A stretch of DNA of 64,000 nt, from NCBI RefSeq assembly GCF_902497855.1, contig NZ_CABVHU010000027.1, forward strand, positions 1 through 64,000, given 5' to 3'. The notes beneath the pieces were generated by a model. It worked only from the letters and a program-made list of their open reading frames with translations. It was not told the origin of the DNA and made no database searches. A program made the translations under genes and the position numbers. Below are positions 1-8,303 of this stretch, piece by piece. How positions within the stretch are numbered: position 1 is the stretch's first letter; every line of letters begins with the position of its first letter. The DNA comes from Pseudomonas fluorescens. GTDB lineage: Bacteria; Pseudomonadota; Gammaproteobacteria; Pseudomonadales; Pseudomonadaceae.

Positions 1-155
1 ATATTATTAGATAAAGGTTGATAATTTCAAATAATAAGCGTTTGTCGTTGTTTTGTAGTTACATTTTTCTGACGAACGAAAAGAAGTTTTGTCGTCCTTT
101 TTGAAAGACTCCCAAGAGGGGCGCGCACAAATCCTGAGTCCGGAAAAGATCACAA
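1..155. other. AT-rich non-coding left edge
   Basis: The first 150 bases are AT-rich compared with the rest of the window and carry no convincing reading frame. They look like a promoter or terminator zone of a gene lying to the left. No clear hairpin terminator or consensus promoter was recognised. Confidence 0.4.
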
Positions 156-246
156 TGTAGGAGCTGGCTTGCCAGCGAAAGCGGTCTCACATCCGGCATC
201 GATGTCGGCTGACCCGCCGCCTTCGCCGGCAAGCCGGCTCCTACAG
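156..246. repeat. REPIN (two inverted REPs)
   Basis: A left REP with core TAGGAGCTGGCTTGCCAGCG and an inverted right REP ending in GGCAAGCCGGCTCCTACAG face each other across a spacer of about 45 bases. This is the usual Pseudomonas REPIN arrangement, mobilised in trans by RAYT transposases; none is encoded in this window. Confidence 0.85.
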
Positions 247-289
247 GTGATCGGGGTGTGCACAAATCATGTGACCGGCACAGATCCGA

Positions 290-404
290 TGTAGGAGCTG
301 GCTTGCCAGCGATGGACGTCAACGATGACGCGTGCTGTCTGAATGAACGCGTTGCTCTTGAATCCATCGTCGGAACGCCGCCCGGAGCAGGCTCGCTCCT
401 ACAG
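290..404. repeat. Hybrid REPIN with dissimilar arms
   Basis: The left arm is the TAGGAGCTGGCTTGCCAGCG type. The right arm ends GAGCAGGCTCGCTCCTACAG, a related but different REP subtype. The pair sits directly behind the stop codon of the EamA gene and may act as its transcript end. Confidence 0.7.
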
Positions 405-425
405 TCTGGATGGCATGCGCCCCCA

Positions 426-1289
426 CTATTTCGAAAACCGCCTCGCCCCCGCCACACAAAGAATCACCGCCACCGTCACGCCCAACATCCCGATGCTCAC
501 CTGCTCATGCAGCAGCGTCGCCGCCAGCGCCAGCCCGAAAAACGGTTGCAGCAACTGCAACTGGCCGACGGCGGCAATCCCGCCCTGGGCCAGCCCGCGA
601 TACCAGAACACGAAGCCGACCAGCATGCTGAAGACCGACACATAAGCCAGGCAGACCCATGCCGATGTCGTAATGCCCGAGAACGAAGGCGGGGCGAGGT
701 ACCAGGTCAACGGGATCATGACGGGAAGCGACAGCACCAAAGCCCAGGAGATCACCTGCCAGTCGCCCAGGGTTCTCGACAGCTTCGCACCTTCGGCATA
801 CCCCAGGCCGCAGGCGAGGATCGCCAGCAACATCAGAATGTCCCCCGTCGGCGACGCGGTCAGGCCCTGGGAGAACGCAAACCCCACCACCAGCGCACTG
901 CCCAGCACCGAGAAAAACCAGAACACCGGCCGCGGCCGCTCGCCACCGCGCAACACCCCGAACGCTGCGGTGGCGAGTGGCAGCAGGCCGACGAAGACGA
1001 TGGAGTGCGCCGACGTCACGTACTGCAGCGCCAGCGCCGTCAACAGCGGAAACCCCACCACAACCCCCAGCGCCACGATCGCCAAGGGCAGAAGATAACC
1101 TCGGGCAGGACGTTTTTCCTTGAACAGCAGCAACATGCACAGCGCCAGCAGTCCCGCGATGGTGGCGCGGGCGACCGTCAGGAACACCGGGTCGAACTCC
1201 AGCACGGCCAGCCGCGTGGCAGGCAGCGAGCCGCTGAAGATCAGGACGCCGATGAACCCGTTGAGCCAGCCGCTCGCGGTCTTTTCCAT
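426..1289 (-). CDS. EamA/DMT-family membrane transporter
   Basis: This is a ten-helix drug/metabolite-transporter-type inner-membrane protein of about 287 residues, probably an exporter of a small metabolite. Two EamA halves are visible as hydrophobic segments. The second half contains the charged FWYRGLAQGG segment, and the protein ends in a basic tail. The start chosen (MEKTASGW) matches the usual N-terminus of this family; upstream in-frame ATGs at 1322 and 1337 are possible and no start has a clear ribosome site. It is transcribed divergently from a MocR regulator, an arrangement that usually means the regulator controls it. The substrate cannot be deduced. Confidence 0.85.
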   Translation of the reverse strand: MEKTASGWLNGFIGVLIFSGSLPATRLAVLEFDPVFLTVARATIAGLLALCMLLLFKEKRPARGYLLPLAIVALGVVVGFPLLTALALQYVTSAHSIVFVGLLPLATAAFGVLRGGERPRPVFWFFSVLGSALVVGFAFSQGLTASPTGDILMLLAILACGLGYAEGAKLSRTLGDWQVISWALVLSLPVMIPLTWYLAPPSFSGITTSAWVCLAYVSVFSMLVGFVFWYRGLAQGGIAAVGQLQLLQPFFGLALAATLLHEQVSIGMLGVTVAVILCVAGARRFSK

Positions 1290-1368
1290 CGCCAGATTTT
1301 GCAGCTTCGATGCCCGTTCCATTGCGCTTGCACTCAAAAAGTTTGCAGAGATCCATCCTATGATCGAA

Positions 1369-1390
1369 TATCAATACAATCAAAATATTG
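1369..1390. promoter_or_regulatory. Candidate MocR operator
   Basis: The divergent intergenic region holds the direct repeat ATCAA (1370-1374 and 1379-1383). CAATA (1372-1376) and TATTG (1386-1390) form a weak dyad in the same place. MocR proteins commonly bind AT-rich direct repeats in such positions; the assignment is an inference. Confidence 0.4.
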
Positions 1391-1408
1391 TCATGGATAC
1401 ATCGGCCC

Positions 1409-2740
1409 ATGCCTCGCTCTCGATACAAGTCACTGGTTGATAGCTTTGCCGCGGACATCCGCGCCGGACGCCTGCTGCCGGGCACACGTTTGCCGACCCA
1501 CCGCCAACTGGCGACGACCGAAGGCCTGGCACTGGTGACGGCCAGCCGGGTCTATGCAGAACTCGAGGCCATGGGCCTGGTCAGCGGGGAAACCGGGCGC
1601 GGTACCTTTGTCAGGGAAACCGCGTTGGCGCCGGGTTCGGGCATCGACCAGAAAGACGTGGCCGTCGGCATGATCGATCTCAACTTCAACTATCCGTCGC
1701 TGCCCGGGCAGGCAGAGCTGTTGCGCAGTGCCCTGCGCCAGCTGGCGTCGGGTGGTGACCTGGAAGCGCTGCTGCGCTATCAGCCACACGCCGGGAGACA
1801 GCATGAGCGGGCGTCGGTGGCACGTCATCTGCGGGCTCGCGGATTGACGGTGGAAGCCGGGCACGTGTTGATCGTCAATGGCGCCCAGCAGGGGCTGGCC
1901 GTGACGATGATGGCGCTGCTCAAGCCCGGCGATGTGATTGCCGCCGATGCGCTGACCTATTCAGGTTTCAAGGTGCTCGCCGAAGCCCTGCACCTGGAAG
2001 TCGTGCCCATTCCCGTGACCGGACAGGGGCCGGATCTCGAGGCCCTGGAAAAGCTCTGCCGGAGCCGGCGTGTAAAGGCGGTGTACGCCATGCCGACGCT
2101 GCACAATCCGCTGGGATGGGTGATGAGTGCCGAGCAACGCGCGCACCTGGTGACGATTGCGCGCCGCCATGAGTTGCTCATCATCGAAGACGCCGCGTAC
2201 GCCTTCCTGGCTGAAAACCCGCCGCCACCGATAGCCGATCTCGCCCCTGAGTGTACGGTTTACGTGTCCGGGTTATCCAAAAGTGTCGCCACCGGTTTGC
2301 GCGTGGGTTTCATCGCTGCGCCCCTCGATAAGGTGCCCGCCCTGGAGCGAACGATCCGGGCCACCACCTGGAATACCCCGGGCGTGCTGACAGCGATTGC
2401 GAGCACCTGGCTCGACGATGGAACCGTCATGCAGCTGGAAGCGGAAAAACGCCGGGACGCGCAGGCCAGGCAAGCGATCGCCGCGCAAGTGCTGGCGGGC
2501 CTTCGCTACATCAGTCATCCATCGTCCTATTTTCTTTGGCTGCCCTTGCCGGAGGACGCACGGGCCGACCAGATCGCCATGGAGCTGATGCGCGAACAGG
2601 TGGCGGTCTCGATCGCCGGGCCTTTTGCGATCTCCGCGCATGTGCCTCATGCGATCCGTTTGGCGTTGGGGTCGGTGGATCTGGACACGCTGCGCCAGGC
2701 GTTGCTGAAGGTGAAGAGGGTGGTGGGGGCTTATACGTAG
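1409..2740 (+). CDS. MocR-type regulator (GntR HTH + aminotransferase fold)
   Basis: This is a transcription regulator of about 443 residues. It fuses an N-terminal GntR winged helix (residues 1-70, PTHRQLA and ASRVYAELEAMGLV) to a fold-type-I aminotransferase domain. The domain includes NGAQQGL, HNPLGW, an ED-A-Y segment and the PLP-lysine region SGLSKSVATGLRVGF. Such proteins use PLP as an effector rather than as a catalyst. The ATG at 1409 gives the canonical start MPRSRYK; a TTG at 1388 would add seven residues. It is divergent from the EamA transporter and presumably regulates it and itself. It could retain aminotransferase activity, which cannot be judged here. Confidence 0.9.
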   Translation: MPRSRYKSLVDSFAADIRAGRLLPGTRLPTHRQLATTEGLALVTASRVYAELEAMGLVSGETGRGTFVRETALAPGSGIDQKDVAVGMIDLNFNYPSLPGQAELLRSALRQLASGGDLEALLRYQPHAGRQHERASVARHLRARGLTVEAGHVLIVNGAQQGLAVTMMALLKPGDVIAADALTYSGFKVLAEALHLEVVPIPVTGQGPDLEALEKLCRSRRVKAVYAMPTLHNPLGWVMSAEQRAHLVTIARRHELLIIEDAAYAFLAENPPPPIADLAPECTVYVSGLSKSVATGLRVGFIAAPLDKVPALERTIRATTWNTPGVLTAIASTWLDDGTVMQLEAEKRRDAQARQAIAAQVLAGLRYISHPSSYFLWLPLPEDARADQIAMELMREQVAVSIAGPFAISAHVPHAIRLALGSVDLDTLRQALLKVKRVVGAYT

Positions 2741-2763
2741 CCGGAAAGCCAGGATAGCACCCC

Positions 2764-2860
2764 TGTGGCGAGGGAGCTTGCTCCCGCTGGGTCGCGCAGC
2801 GGCCCCAAACCCGAGACCGCGATCATTCAGACACCTCGCCGTGGAGGCGCAACCCCAAGG
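2764..2860. repeat. REP element, GAGGGAGCTTGCTCCC subtype
   Basis: The core GGCGAGGGAGCTTGCTCCC is a second Pseudomonas REP family, distinct from the TAGGAGC type elsewhere in the window. Only one clear arm is present; the following 50 bases are degenerate. Confidence 0.7.
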
Positions 2861-2981
2861 CGATCAACTGGCCTTCGCCGCCGAGACCGGGGAGGGCGTT
2901 TTTGCATTTAAGTTTTGGTGCCGGAGCCGGTCATGATGAAATAGCCGCCCGCTTTCGCCGTGAACGACACCTGGAACCGAC

Positions 2982-3371
2982 ATGAAGAACGCCGCTTTAC
3001 TGACCTTCACCCTGCTGCTCAGTGCAGGACTCTGCAGCGCCCAGGCCGAAGCGGCCGGCGATGCGGAGGCAGGCGGTAAACTGTTCAAGCGGATCTGCGG
3101 TGGCTGCCATCAGGTCGGGGAGTCGGCGCGGGGCTCTTTTGGTCCGCAGCTCAACGGGATTTTCGGTCGCCCTTCAGGCAGCACCACGGACTACCTGTAC
3201 TCCGACGCGATGAAAGCGGCCGGCATCGTCTGGACTCGCGAAACACTGACCGCCTACCTCGAAGCCCCGAAGGAAGTGGTCCCCGGGACCCGGATGATTT
3301 TCTGGGGGCTCAGTGATCCGGAAAAGGTCGACGACGTGCTGGCTTATCTTCAGACCTTTCAACCGGAGTGA
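2982..3371 (+). CDS. Secreted monohaem class I cytochrome c
   Basis: This is a periplasmic electron carrier of 129 residues. A signal peptide (about residues 1-25, cleaved near AEAAGD) precedes a single haem site CGGCH at about residue 39. A distal methionine lies in PGTRMIFWG. The size and the GPQLNGIFGR segment match the cytochrome c2/c550 group. It stands alone between REP elements, so its redox partner is not evident. The start ATG is the only good one before the hydrophobic signal core. Confidence 0.9.
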   Translation: MKNAALLTFTLLLSAGLCSAQAEAAGDAEAGGKLFKRICGGCHQVGESARGSFGPQLNGIFGRPSGSTTDYLYSDAMKAAGIVWTRETLTAYLEAPKEVVPGTRMIFWGLSDPEKVDDVLAYLQTFQPE

Positions 3372-3460
3372 GCTGGCTGAACACTCGGCGCGTGTGGTGG
3401 TTCAACCGCTGACAGACGGGCGACGCGTTTAGCCAACTAGCAATGCGTTATCGTTGACGT

Positions 3461-3487
3461 CCTTCGCTGGCGAGCCAGCTCCTACAG
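3461..3487. repeat. Half REP overlapping a stop codon
   Basis: CTTCGCTGGCGAGCCAGCTC then CTACAG is a single REP arm. The stop codon of the adjoining minus-strand gene (complement of 3482-3484) lies inside its CTAC end. Confidence 0.75.
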
Positions 3488-3904
3488 GGCCGCGAGGTAG
3501 GCGCCGAGGCGTTGTCCCATTTGCTCGCCCAAGGCTTGCAAGGCACTGAAGGGGCGGACCATCACCTCGAACTCGACGATTTTCCCCTGTTCGTTGAAGC
3601 GGATCATGTCGATGCCCTTTAACGCCTTTCCGTCAACGTTGGCGCTGAATTCCAGCACGACGCTCAACCCGCCTGCCGTCGCCAGTTCCCGGTGATAGAC
3701 AAAATCCTCGAACACCTCGATGACGGTGTTGAGAATCTTCGAGACCACGACCGCTCCCAGGTAAGGTTTGTGCGCCATCGGCGAGCGGAATATTGCCTGA
3801 GGGTCCAACAGTTCGGGCAAGGCGCTCAAGTCACCCTTGCGGATCATGTCGTGCCACTGGTTCAGGGAGGCTGCGGCTTCGGGATGCAGTTTCAGTCCAG
3901 ACAT
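3482..3904 (-). CDS. NTF2-like / SnoaL-fold protein
   Basis: This 140-residue protein has the look of a nuclear-transport-factor-2-like fold. It has an early helix (ASLNQWHDMIRKGDLSALPE), the DPQAIFRSP loop, a central strand block and a C-terminal amphipathic helix. Proteins of this fold are small enzymes or ligand-binding domains; no catalytic residues can be assigned. A longer open frame runs upstream through REP repeats but is not credible. The chosen ATG (MSGLKLHP) has a short AG-rich ribosome site. The stop codon is supplied by a REP element. Confidence 0.75.
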   Translation of the reverse strand: MSGLKLHPEAAASLNQWHDMIRKGDLSALPELLDPQAIFRSPMAHKPYLGAVVVSKILNTVIEVFEDFVYHRELATAGGLSVVLEFSANVDGKALKGIDMIRFNEQGKIVEFEVMVRPFSALQALGEQMGQRLGAYLAAL

Positions 3905-4070
3905 CTTCAACTCCTGTATTTTTATTGTTGGCCGTCCGGCGGCATTGGCATTGCCCGTCGAGTATAAGAAGCCCTGCGTGGGCGGCAAGGGGGCCAAAAG
4001 ATCGCAGCCTGCGGAATGCGCGTACGACCACGAATTGGCGGATATACCCGGCTTTTGTGGCGCTGGCTTG

Positions 4071-4412
4071 TGTAGGAGCTGGCTTGCCAGCGAAGGCGGC
4101 CTCGAGCCATGCAGCGCCCATGCAGACGCCTTCGCCGGCAAGCCGGCTCCTACAGGGGTTTGGCGTTGACCACCCTTCATCTGTACACCGGTGATCCCTG
4201 TAGGAGCTGGCTTGCCAGCGAAGGCGGCCTCGAGCCATGCAGCGCCCATGCAGACGCCTTCGCCAGCAAGCCGGCGCCTACAGGGGTTTGGCGTTGACCA
4301 CCCTTCATCTGTACACCGGTGATCCCTGTAGGAGCTGGCTTGCCAGCGAAGGCGACCTCGAGCCATGCAGTGCCCATGCAGACGCCTTCGCCAGCAAGCC
4401 GGCTCCTACAGG
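4071..4412. repeat. Three-copy tandem REPIN array, 128-bp period
   Basis: Complete REPINs begin at 4071, 4199 and 4327, exactly 128 bases apart. Copies 1 and 2 include the REPIN plus an identical-looking linker (TTTGGCGTTGACCACCC and so on); copy 3 ends after its right arm. The copies differ at only a few positions. The reading frames across this block arise from the repeats and are not genes. Confidence 0.92.
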
Positions 4413-4468
4413 TTTGGCGATCTTGGCGATTGACCGGGCATCCCATGAATTGCGGGTTATTGCAGGTA

Positions 4469-4501
4469 TAAAAAAACCCGGCAGACGAGGCCGGGTTTTT
4501 C
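4469..4501. terminator. Bidirectional intrinsic terminator
   Basis: AAAAAACCCGGC, a short loop (AGACGA) and GCCGGGTTTTTT form a stem flanked by A and T runs. It serves the small minus-strand gene at 4529-4735 and would stop transcription from either side. Confidence 0.85.
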
Positions 4502-4528
4502 GTTGAGTGTAGCGGTAAAACCATTCAT

Positions 4529-4735
4529 TCATGCCGCACGGCTTTCGATCAAACGATCCGAACCATCGGCAGCCACACGGTTTTCAATCAACCGATCCGA
4601 GCCACCCTCAGCCACACGGCTTTCAATCAAACGGTCCGAGCCGCCTTCAGCGACAACCGGGTGAGTGGACGTGGCGGCAAAAGCGTTCACTGCAAAAACC
4701 GAGAAAGCGATGCTGAGAAGGACTTGGCGTTTCAT
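4529..4735 (-). CDS. Small secreted protein with three 13-residue repeats
   Basis: This 68-residue product has a signal peptide (MKRQ, hydrophobic core, cleavage near AFA-A). The mature part is almost entirely three tandem copies of AEGGSDRLIESRV. The copies are imperfect (ESRV, ENRV, ESRA), and the repetition is also visible in the DNA with a 39-base period. A GGAG ribosome site precedes the ATG, and a strong terminator follows. I do not know its function; short secreted proteins with GGSDRLIE repeats occur in pseudomonads without an established role. Copy number could vary by slippage. Confidence 0.75.
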   Translation of the reverse strand: MKRQVLLSIAFSVFAVNAFAATSTHPVVAEGGSDRLIESRVAEGGSDRLIENRVAADGSDRLIESRAA

Positions 4736-4858
4736 GATTGTGTGCTCCGGGGTGCAGGTGTCTGGTATGGAGGCGATGTTACGCCCCGGAGTTTTTAAGA
4801 GAACTTCATTGAGTTAATGGTGACTATTGATGCCGTCAATGGCTGCATCAGCCAGGAT

Positions 4859-5437
4859 TTACCGATCACCGATACACAGCTCGCCGGTGGCGCGTATCAG
4901 TGCCTGGCCATGCAAACCGTCCTTGAGCAGGCCGGATCGCGCCGTGGCCAGCCAGTCCTGGCAGTTGGGGTCGGTGCGATAAGGCACGAACCTGGCGTAG
5001 TGCTGCAACAGGCGGTTCTGCAGTTCATCCAGCTGAGGCCTGATCTGCTTGGCGAGGTCTGGCCGTGGCGTATCAGGCGCTTTGCCCGCCGCATGCCATT
5101 GAGCGATCAGGCCGTACTGCACCAGCTTGTTGGCCTCTATCTGTGCACCGACCAATTCGGCGACGTCATTCGGGTCCAGTTTGCGCGCAACGGCCAGCTT
5201 CCTCGCGCTGGCGATGACCTGCGCTTCCCGGGCACTGTCCTGGATCGGCTTGCCGCTGTCCCACTTGGTCAGCGCCACCAGATCGGCAATGTTCAGGCGC
5301 TCGTTCATCGTCGCCAGCAGCGGTTGCAGGCTATCGGGCGCCGGTGCGGACGTGGCGGCCTGTGCGCCGCCAGCGAACAAGGCGAGCAGGGCGCAGGTCA
5401 GCAGCTGCGGTAGGCGTGGGGAATGGAGCATTGGCAA
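4859..5437 (-). CDS. Periplasmic chorismate mutase, AroQ gamma class
   Basis: The enzyme converts chorismate to prephenate outside the cytoplasm. It has 192 residues with a signal peptide to about residue 27 (GGAQA-ATS). Family signatures follow: MNERLNIADLVALTKW, the PIQDSAREAQV segment with the active-site Arg/Glu, and VGAQIEANKLVQYGL. Two C-terminal cysteines (NCQDW and ELCIGD) probably form the disulphide seen in secreted members. It has no shikimate-pathway neighbours, as is usual for this class. The start at MPMLHSPRL gives a complete signal peptide. Confidence 0.9.
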   Translation of the reverse strand: MPMLHSPRLPQLLTCALLALFAGGAQAATSAPAPDSLQPLLATMNERLNIADLVALTKWDSGKPIQDSAREAQVIASARKLAVARKLDPNDVAELVGAQIEANKLVQYGLIAQWHAAGKAPDTPRPDLAKQIRPQLDELQNRLLQHYARFVPYRTDPNCQDWLATARSGLLKDGLHGQALIRATGELCIGDR

Positions 5438-5659
5438 ACCTCATTGGACGCGGGATTCACAGGCAGGGGATGTGTAACACAGGTGTGGCAGGGCCGTTAA
5501 GGTGGCTGATTCATTTGCGCAGTCCGTTGCATAATGGCGCTAGGGCTTTCCACGCTTGTGCAGGTAGCATGAACGCTTTACCGGCGCGCCAAGCGACAGG
5601 CTGGTTAACGTAAACGAGTGGGTCGAACATTGATCGAACGACGTCAATTCAGCGGAGGC

Positions 5660-6643
5660 ATGAAGGGTAAAAACCTCCGCTACCTGAATGAAAACCCTGG
5701 CCAGCCTGCGCAGATGACTCGAGCAGGCTTTTTGCTGCTCGAGCACTTCTCCCTGCCTGCGTTCACCCAGGCACTGGACACCATTGTCACCGCCAATCTG
5801 CTGCGCCCCGGGCTGTTCTCATCGCGCACGTTCGGCTTGAGTGACGCGGAAGTCGTCAGCGATCTGGGACTGGTCATCCGCCCGGATGCACGCCTCGATT
5901 CTGCCGCCATCCATGACCTGGATCTGCTGGTCATCTGCGGCGGCTACAGGACAGAACTGAAGGCCACCGAAGAGTTCATCCACCTGTTGCGATCGGCGAC
6001 AGACCAGGGCGTCACGCTGGCCGGACTGTGGAACGGTGCATGGTTCCTCGGCAGGGCAGGCCTGCTCGACGGCTATCGCTGTGCAATCCACCCCGAACAT
6101 CGCCCCGCACTCGCCGAAATCGCCAAGACGACCCAGGTCAGCAGCGAACCCTATGTCATCGATCGCGACCGGCTCACGGCGTCCAGCCCCTCCGGCGCAT
6201 TCCATATGGCGCTGGACTGGATCAAGGGCCTGCACGACAAAGCCCTGGTCGAGGGCATCGAAGACATCCTGGCGTTCGAGGAATCTCGCTACCGGCGCAT
6301 CAAGCCCACTGAAAACATCTGCGTCAGCGCGCCCTTGCGCGAAGTGGTGAAGCTGATGGACGCCAACCTCGAAGAGCCGCTGGAGCTGGAGCAACTGGCC
6401 GTCTACGCCGGCCGCTCACGTCGCCAACTCGAGCGCCTGTTCAAGGAGCAACTGGGCACCACGCCGCAGCGCTATTACATGGAACTGCGGATCACCGAAG
6501 CCCGTCGACTGCTGCAGCACACGGAGTTGTCCCAGGTCGACGTGCTGGTGGCCTGTGGCTTTGTTTCGCCCAGCCACTTCAGCAAGTGCTACAGCTCGTA
6601 TTTTGGGTACAGGCCTTCCAAGGAAAAGCGCCTGGTCAAGTGA
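5660..6643 (+). CDS. GlxA-family AraC transcription regulator
   Basis: This regulator of about 327 residues joins a DJ-1/PfpI-like amidase-fold domain (about residues 20-190, with LLVICGG and GLWNGAWFLGRAGLLDG) to a C-terminal AraC double helix-turn-helix. The HTH region includes LAVYAGRSRRQLERLFK and a terminal YRPSKEK. Related proteins sense nitrogen compounds such as betaine, carnitine or arginine. Starts at 5618 (GTG), 5660 (ATG, GGAGG one base away) and 5714 (ATG) are all possible; I used the middle one. It points towards the end of the diheme operon and may or may not control it. Confidence 0.85.
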   Translation: MKGKNLRYLNENPGQPAQMTRAGFLLLEHFSLPAFTQALDTIVTANLLRPGLFSSRTFGLSDAEVVSDLGLVIRPDARLDSAAIHDLDLLVICGGYRTELKATEEFIHLLRSATDQGVTLAGLWNGAWFLGRAGLLDGYRCAIHPEHRPALAEIAKTTQVSSEPYVIDRDRLTASSPSGAFHMALDWIKGLHDKALVEGIEDILAFEESRYRRIKPTENICVSAPLREVVKLMDANLEEPLELEQLAVYAGRSRRQLERLFKEQLGTTPQRYYMELRITEARRLLQHTELSQVDVLVACGFVSPSHFSKCYSSYFGYRPSKEKRLVK

Positions 6644-6775
6644 CGGCCAGGGTTTAGCAAGGCGACCTGAGCCGGGATAAAACTGGCGATTACCGGCCAT
6701 TCGCATAAGCCAGCGATCAGCAGGCCGTCGATGATATTGCGCAAGGCGTTCGTCCTGCTGCTGCTCCCGTTTGCC

Positions 6776-8284
6776 TTACAACGTTTTCAGGTATTCCACC
6801 AGGGCGTCCTTGTCTTGCGCCGGCAGCCCGGTGCCGAACGTGTGGCCCTGGTTGCCGCCGCCCTTCGCACTGACCTCGTGGCGGGTGCCGATGCGCTGGG
6901 CCTCCGGGCTCTGGGTTTCGAAGCCTGCGCGGATCGGATCGTAGACGTCATAGCCGCGCCAGAACACGGCGGGGCGTTGCTCCGGCGGCTCGAGCAGGTC
7001 GCGCAGCGTCGGCACGGAGCCGTTGTGCAGGTAGGGCGCGCGCAGCCAGATGCCGTCCAGGAAGGCGGCGATGTAACCGCGCAGCGGCTCCTCGACCAGG
7101 CCGGGGCGCTCGATGCCCATGTCCCTCACCACCTTGTTGGCTTCGATGGCAGCCTTCTCGCTCCAGGTATCGAGGCGGTCGCGGTTGGTGCCGACCTCTG
7201 CCAGTGACACTATGGTGCCAGTACGGGCCGAGGCGTGGCAGGCGGCGCAGGTGCTGTCGAATACCGCCTTGCCGCGCCCGGCCTTCGCTGCATCCACCGG
7301 GAAAGGATATTCCGGTGCCGGCTTGTTCGAGACGTAGTCCTGCAGCCAGCGCACCTGGGCGAGAAATGCGTCGTTGTCCTTGGGTGCGGCGCCGAGCAGC
7401 CCCAGCGCCGAGTCGATGATCACCGAATACGGATCGTGGCTGTCTCCGGCGAAGTTCATGCGCATGCCCTGTTCCGGCCGATACTTCTTCAGGTTCCACA
7501 GCGAGGGCATGTCGGTGGGACCGAAACTGTTGTCCATTGGCCAGCGGATCATGAAGTATTTGGTCAGGTTCATGGCGTCGTCGCGCCCGCGCCCCCAGGG
7601 CGGAAAGTCTTCGCGGTAGAGCCAGGCGAACTGCTCTTCACGCTCAAGCAGGGTCTTTTTCGTGATCGGGATGAGCAGGAAACGGTAGATCACGCTGTCG
7701 ATGAAGGACAGGTCGGTGACCAGTCGGATCTCGGCCATCAGGTTGTCGGCGTTGAAGCGCGGGTCCTTCGCGCAGTCGACCAGGAAGCGGAAGAAAGCCC
7801 ACAGGTTGAGCGTATGGTTCGGCCCGGTTGGCACGAAGACCGGCGCGGAATCGGCATCAGTGCGATAGCTGGCGGTGTGGCAGGCGGCGCAGTTGTTGGC
7901 GACACGCGCAAAACCGACCACCTTCTTCGAGAAGCCCACCGGCAACTCCTGGCCTTCCTCCCACGCCACGCCGAGTGAAGCATAGCCGCCGGGGCCAGGC
8001 AGCTTGTCGGGGAAGATGCGCGGCAGCACGTAGAAGATCCAGTAGGGGATGCCGGCGTCGCGCTCCGCGCCGATCGAGCCGTACTTGAAGCGCATGTCCG
8101 GATCTTTGGTAACCCATTCGGGTTGCGGCTCCTCGCGGAAGAACTTGTACCAGGTGAAGACCCCACCGCCGGCACCCAGTACCAGCAGCACGACGAGCAC
8201 CGCGAGCAGGCTGCGGCCGAGGTTGCGCGCGAAGCCGGGACTGCCATGTCGGCCCGGGCCACGCGTACGGAAGGTAGGTTGCAT
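6776..8284 (-). CDS. Membrane-anchored diheme c-type protein (MauG/RoxA-like), paralogue 1
   Basis: This is the last gene of the diheme operon, 502 residues. An N-terminal helix (about 24-46) with no clear cleavage site should anchor it in the inner membrane facing the periplasm. Haem sites are NNCAACHTA (about 131) and STCAACHAS (about 345). A conserved APYLHNGSVPTLRDLLEP segment in the last quarter is typical of diheme peroxidase-like proteins. FKYGSIGAE and IPYWIFYVLP near the start are shared with its neighbour at 8304-9827, marking a duplication. An AGGAGA site sits before the ATG. It is probably a redox enzyme or electron acceptor; the substrate is unknown. Confidence 0.8.
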   Translation of the reverse strand: MQPTFRTRGPGRHGSPGFARNLGRSLLAVLVVLLVLGAGGGVFTWYKFFREEPQPEWVTKDPDMRFKYGSIGAERDAGIPYWIFYVLPRIFPDKLPGPGGYASLGVAWEEGQELPVGFSKKVVGFARVANNCAACHTASYRTDADSAPVFVPTGPNHTLNLWAFFRFLVDCAKDPRFNADNLMAEIRLVTDLSFIDSVIYRFLLIPITKKTLLEREEQFAWLYREDFPPWGRGRDDAMNLTKYFMIRWPMDNSFGPTDMPSLWNLKKYRPEQGMRMNFAGDSHDPYSVIIDSALGLLGAAPKDNDAFLAQVRWLQDYVSNKPAPEYPFPVDAAKAGRGKAVFDSTCAACHASARTGTIVSLAEVGTNRDRLDTWSEKAAIEANKVVRDMGIERPGLVEEPLRGYIAAFLDGIWLRAPYLHNGSVPTLRDLLEPPEQRPAVFWRGYDVYDPIRAGFETQSPEAQRIGTRHEVSAKGGGNQGHTFGTGLPAQDKDALVEYLKTL

Positions 8285-8303
8285 GATCAGTCTCCTATGG
8301 CGC

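Noticed and set aside
258..1538. A 426-codon plus-strand frame across the EamA gene
   Set aside because: It runs antisense to a clear transporter gene and encodes a His/Gln/Arg-rich product typical of a shadow frame.
4071..4412. Possible CRISPR array because of regularly spaced repeats
   Set aside because: Only three units of 128 bases, with palindromic REP arms and identical linkers instead of unique spacers, and no cas genes.
3831..4532. Several overlapping frames of 60-135 codons with repeated LASQLLQ-like and RSRLAGEGV-like segments
   Set aside because: They are translations of the tandem REPINs; the repeated peptides come from the palindromes.
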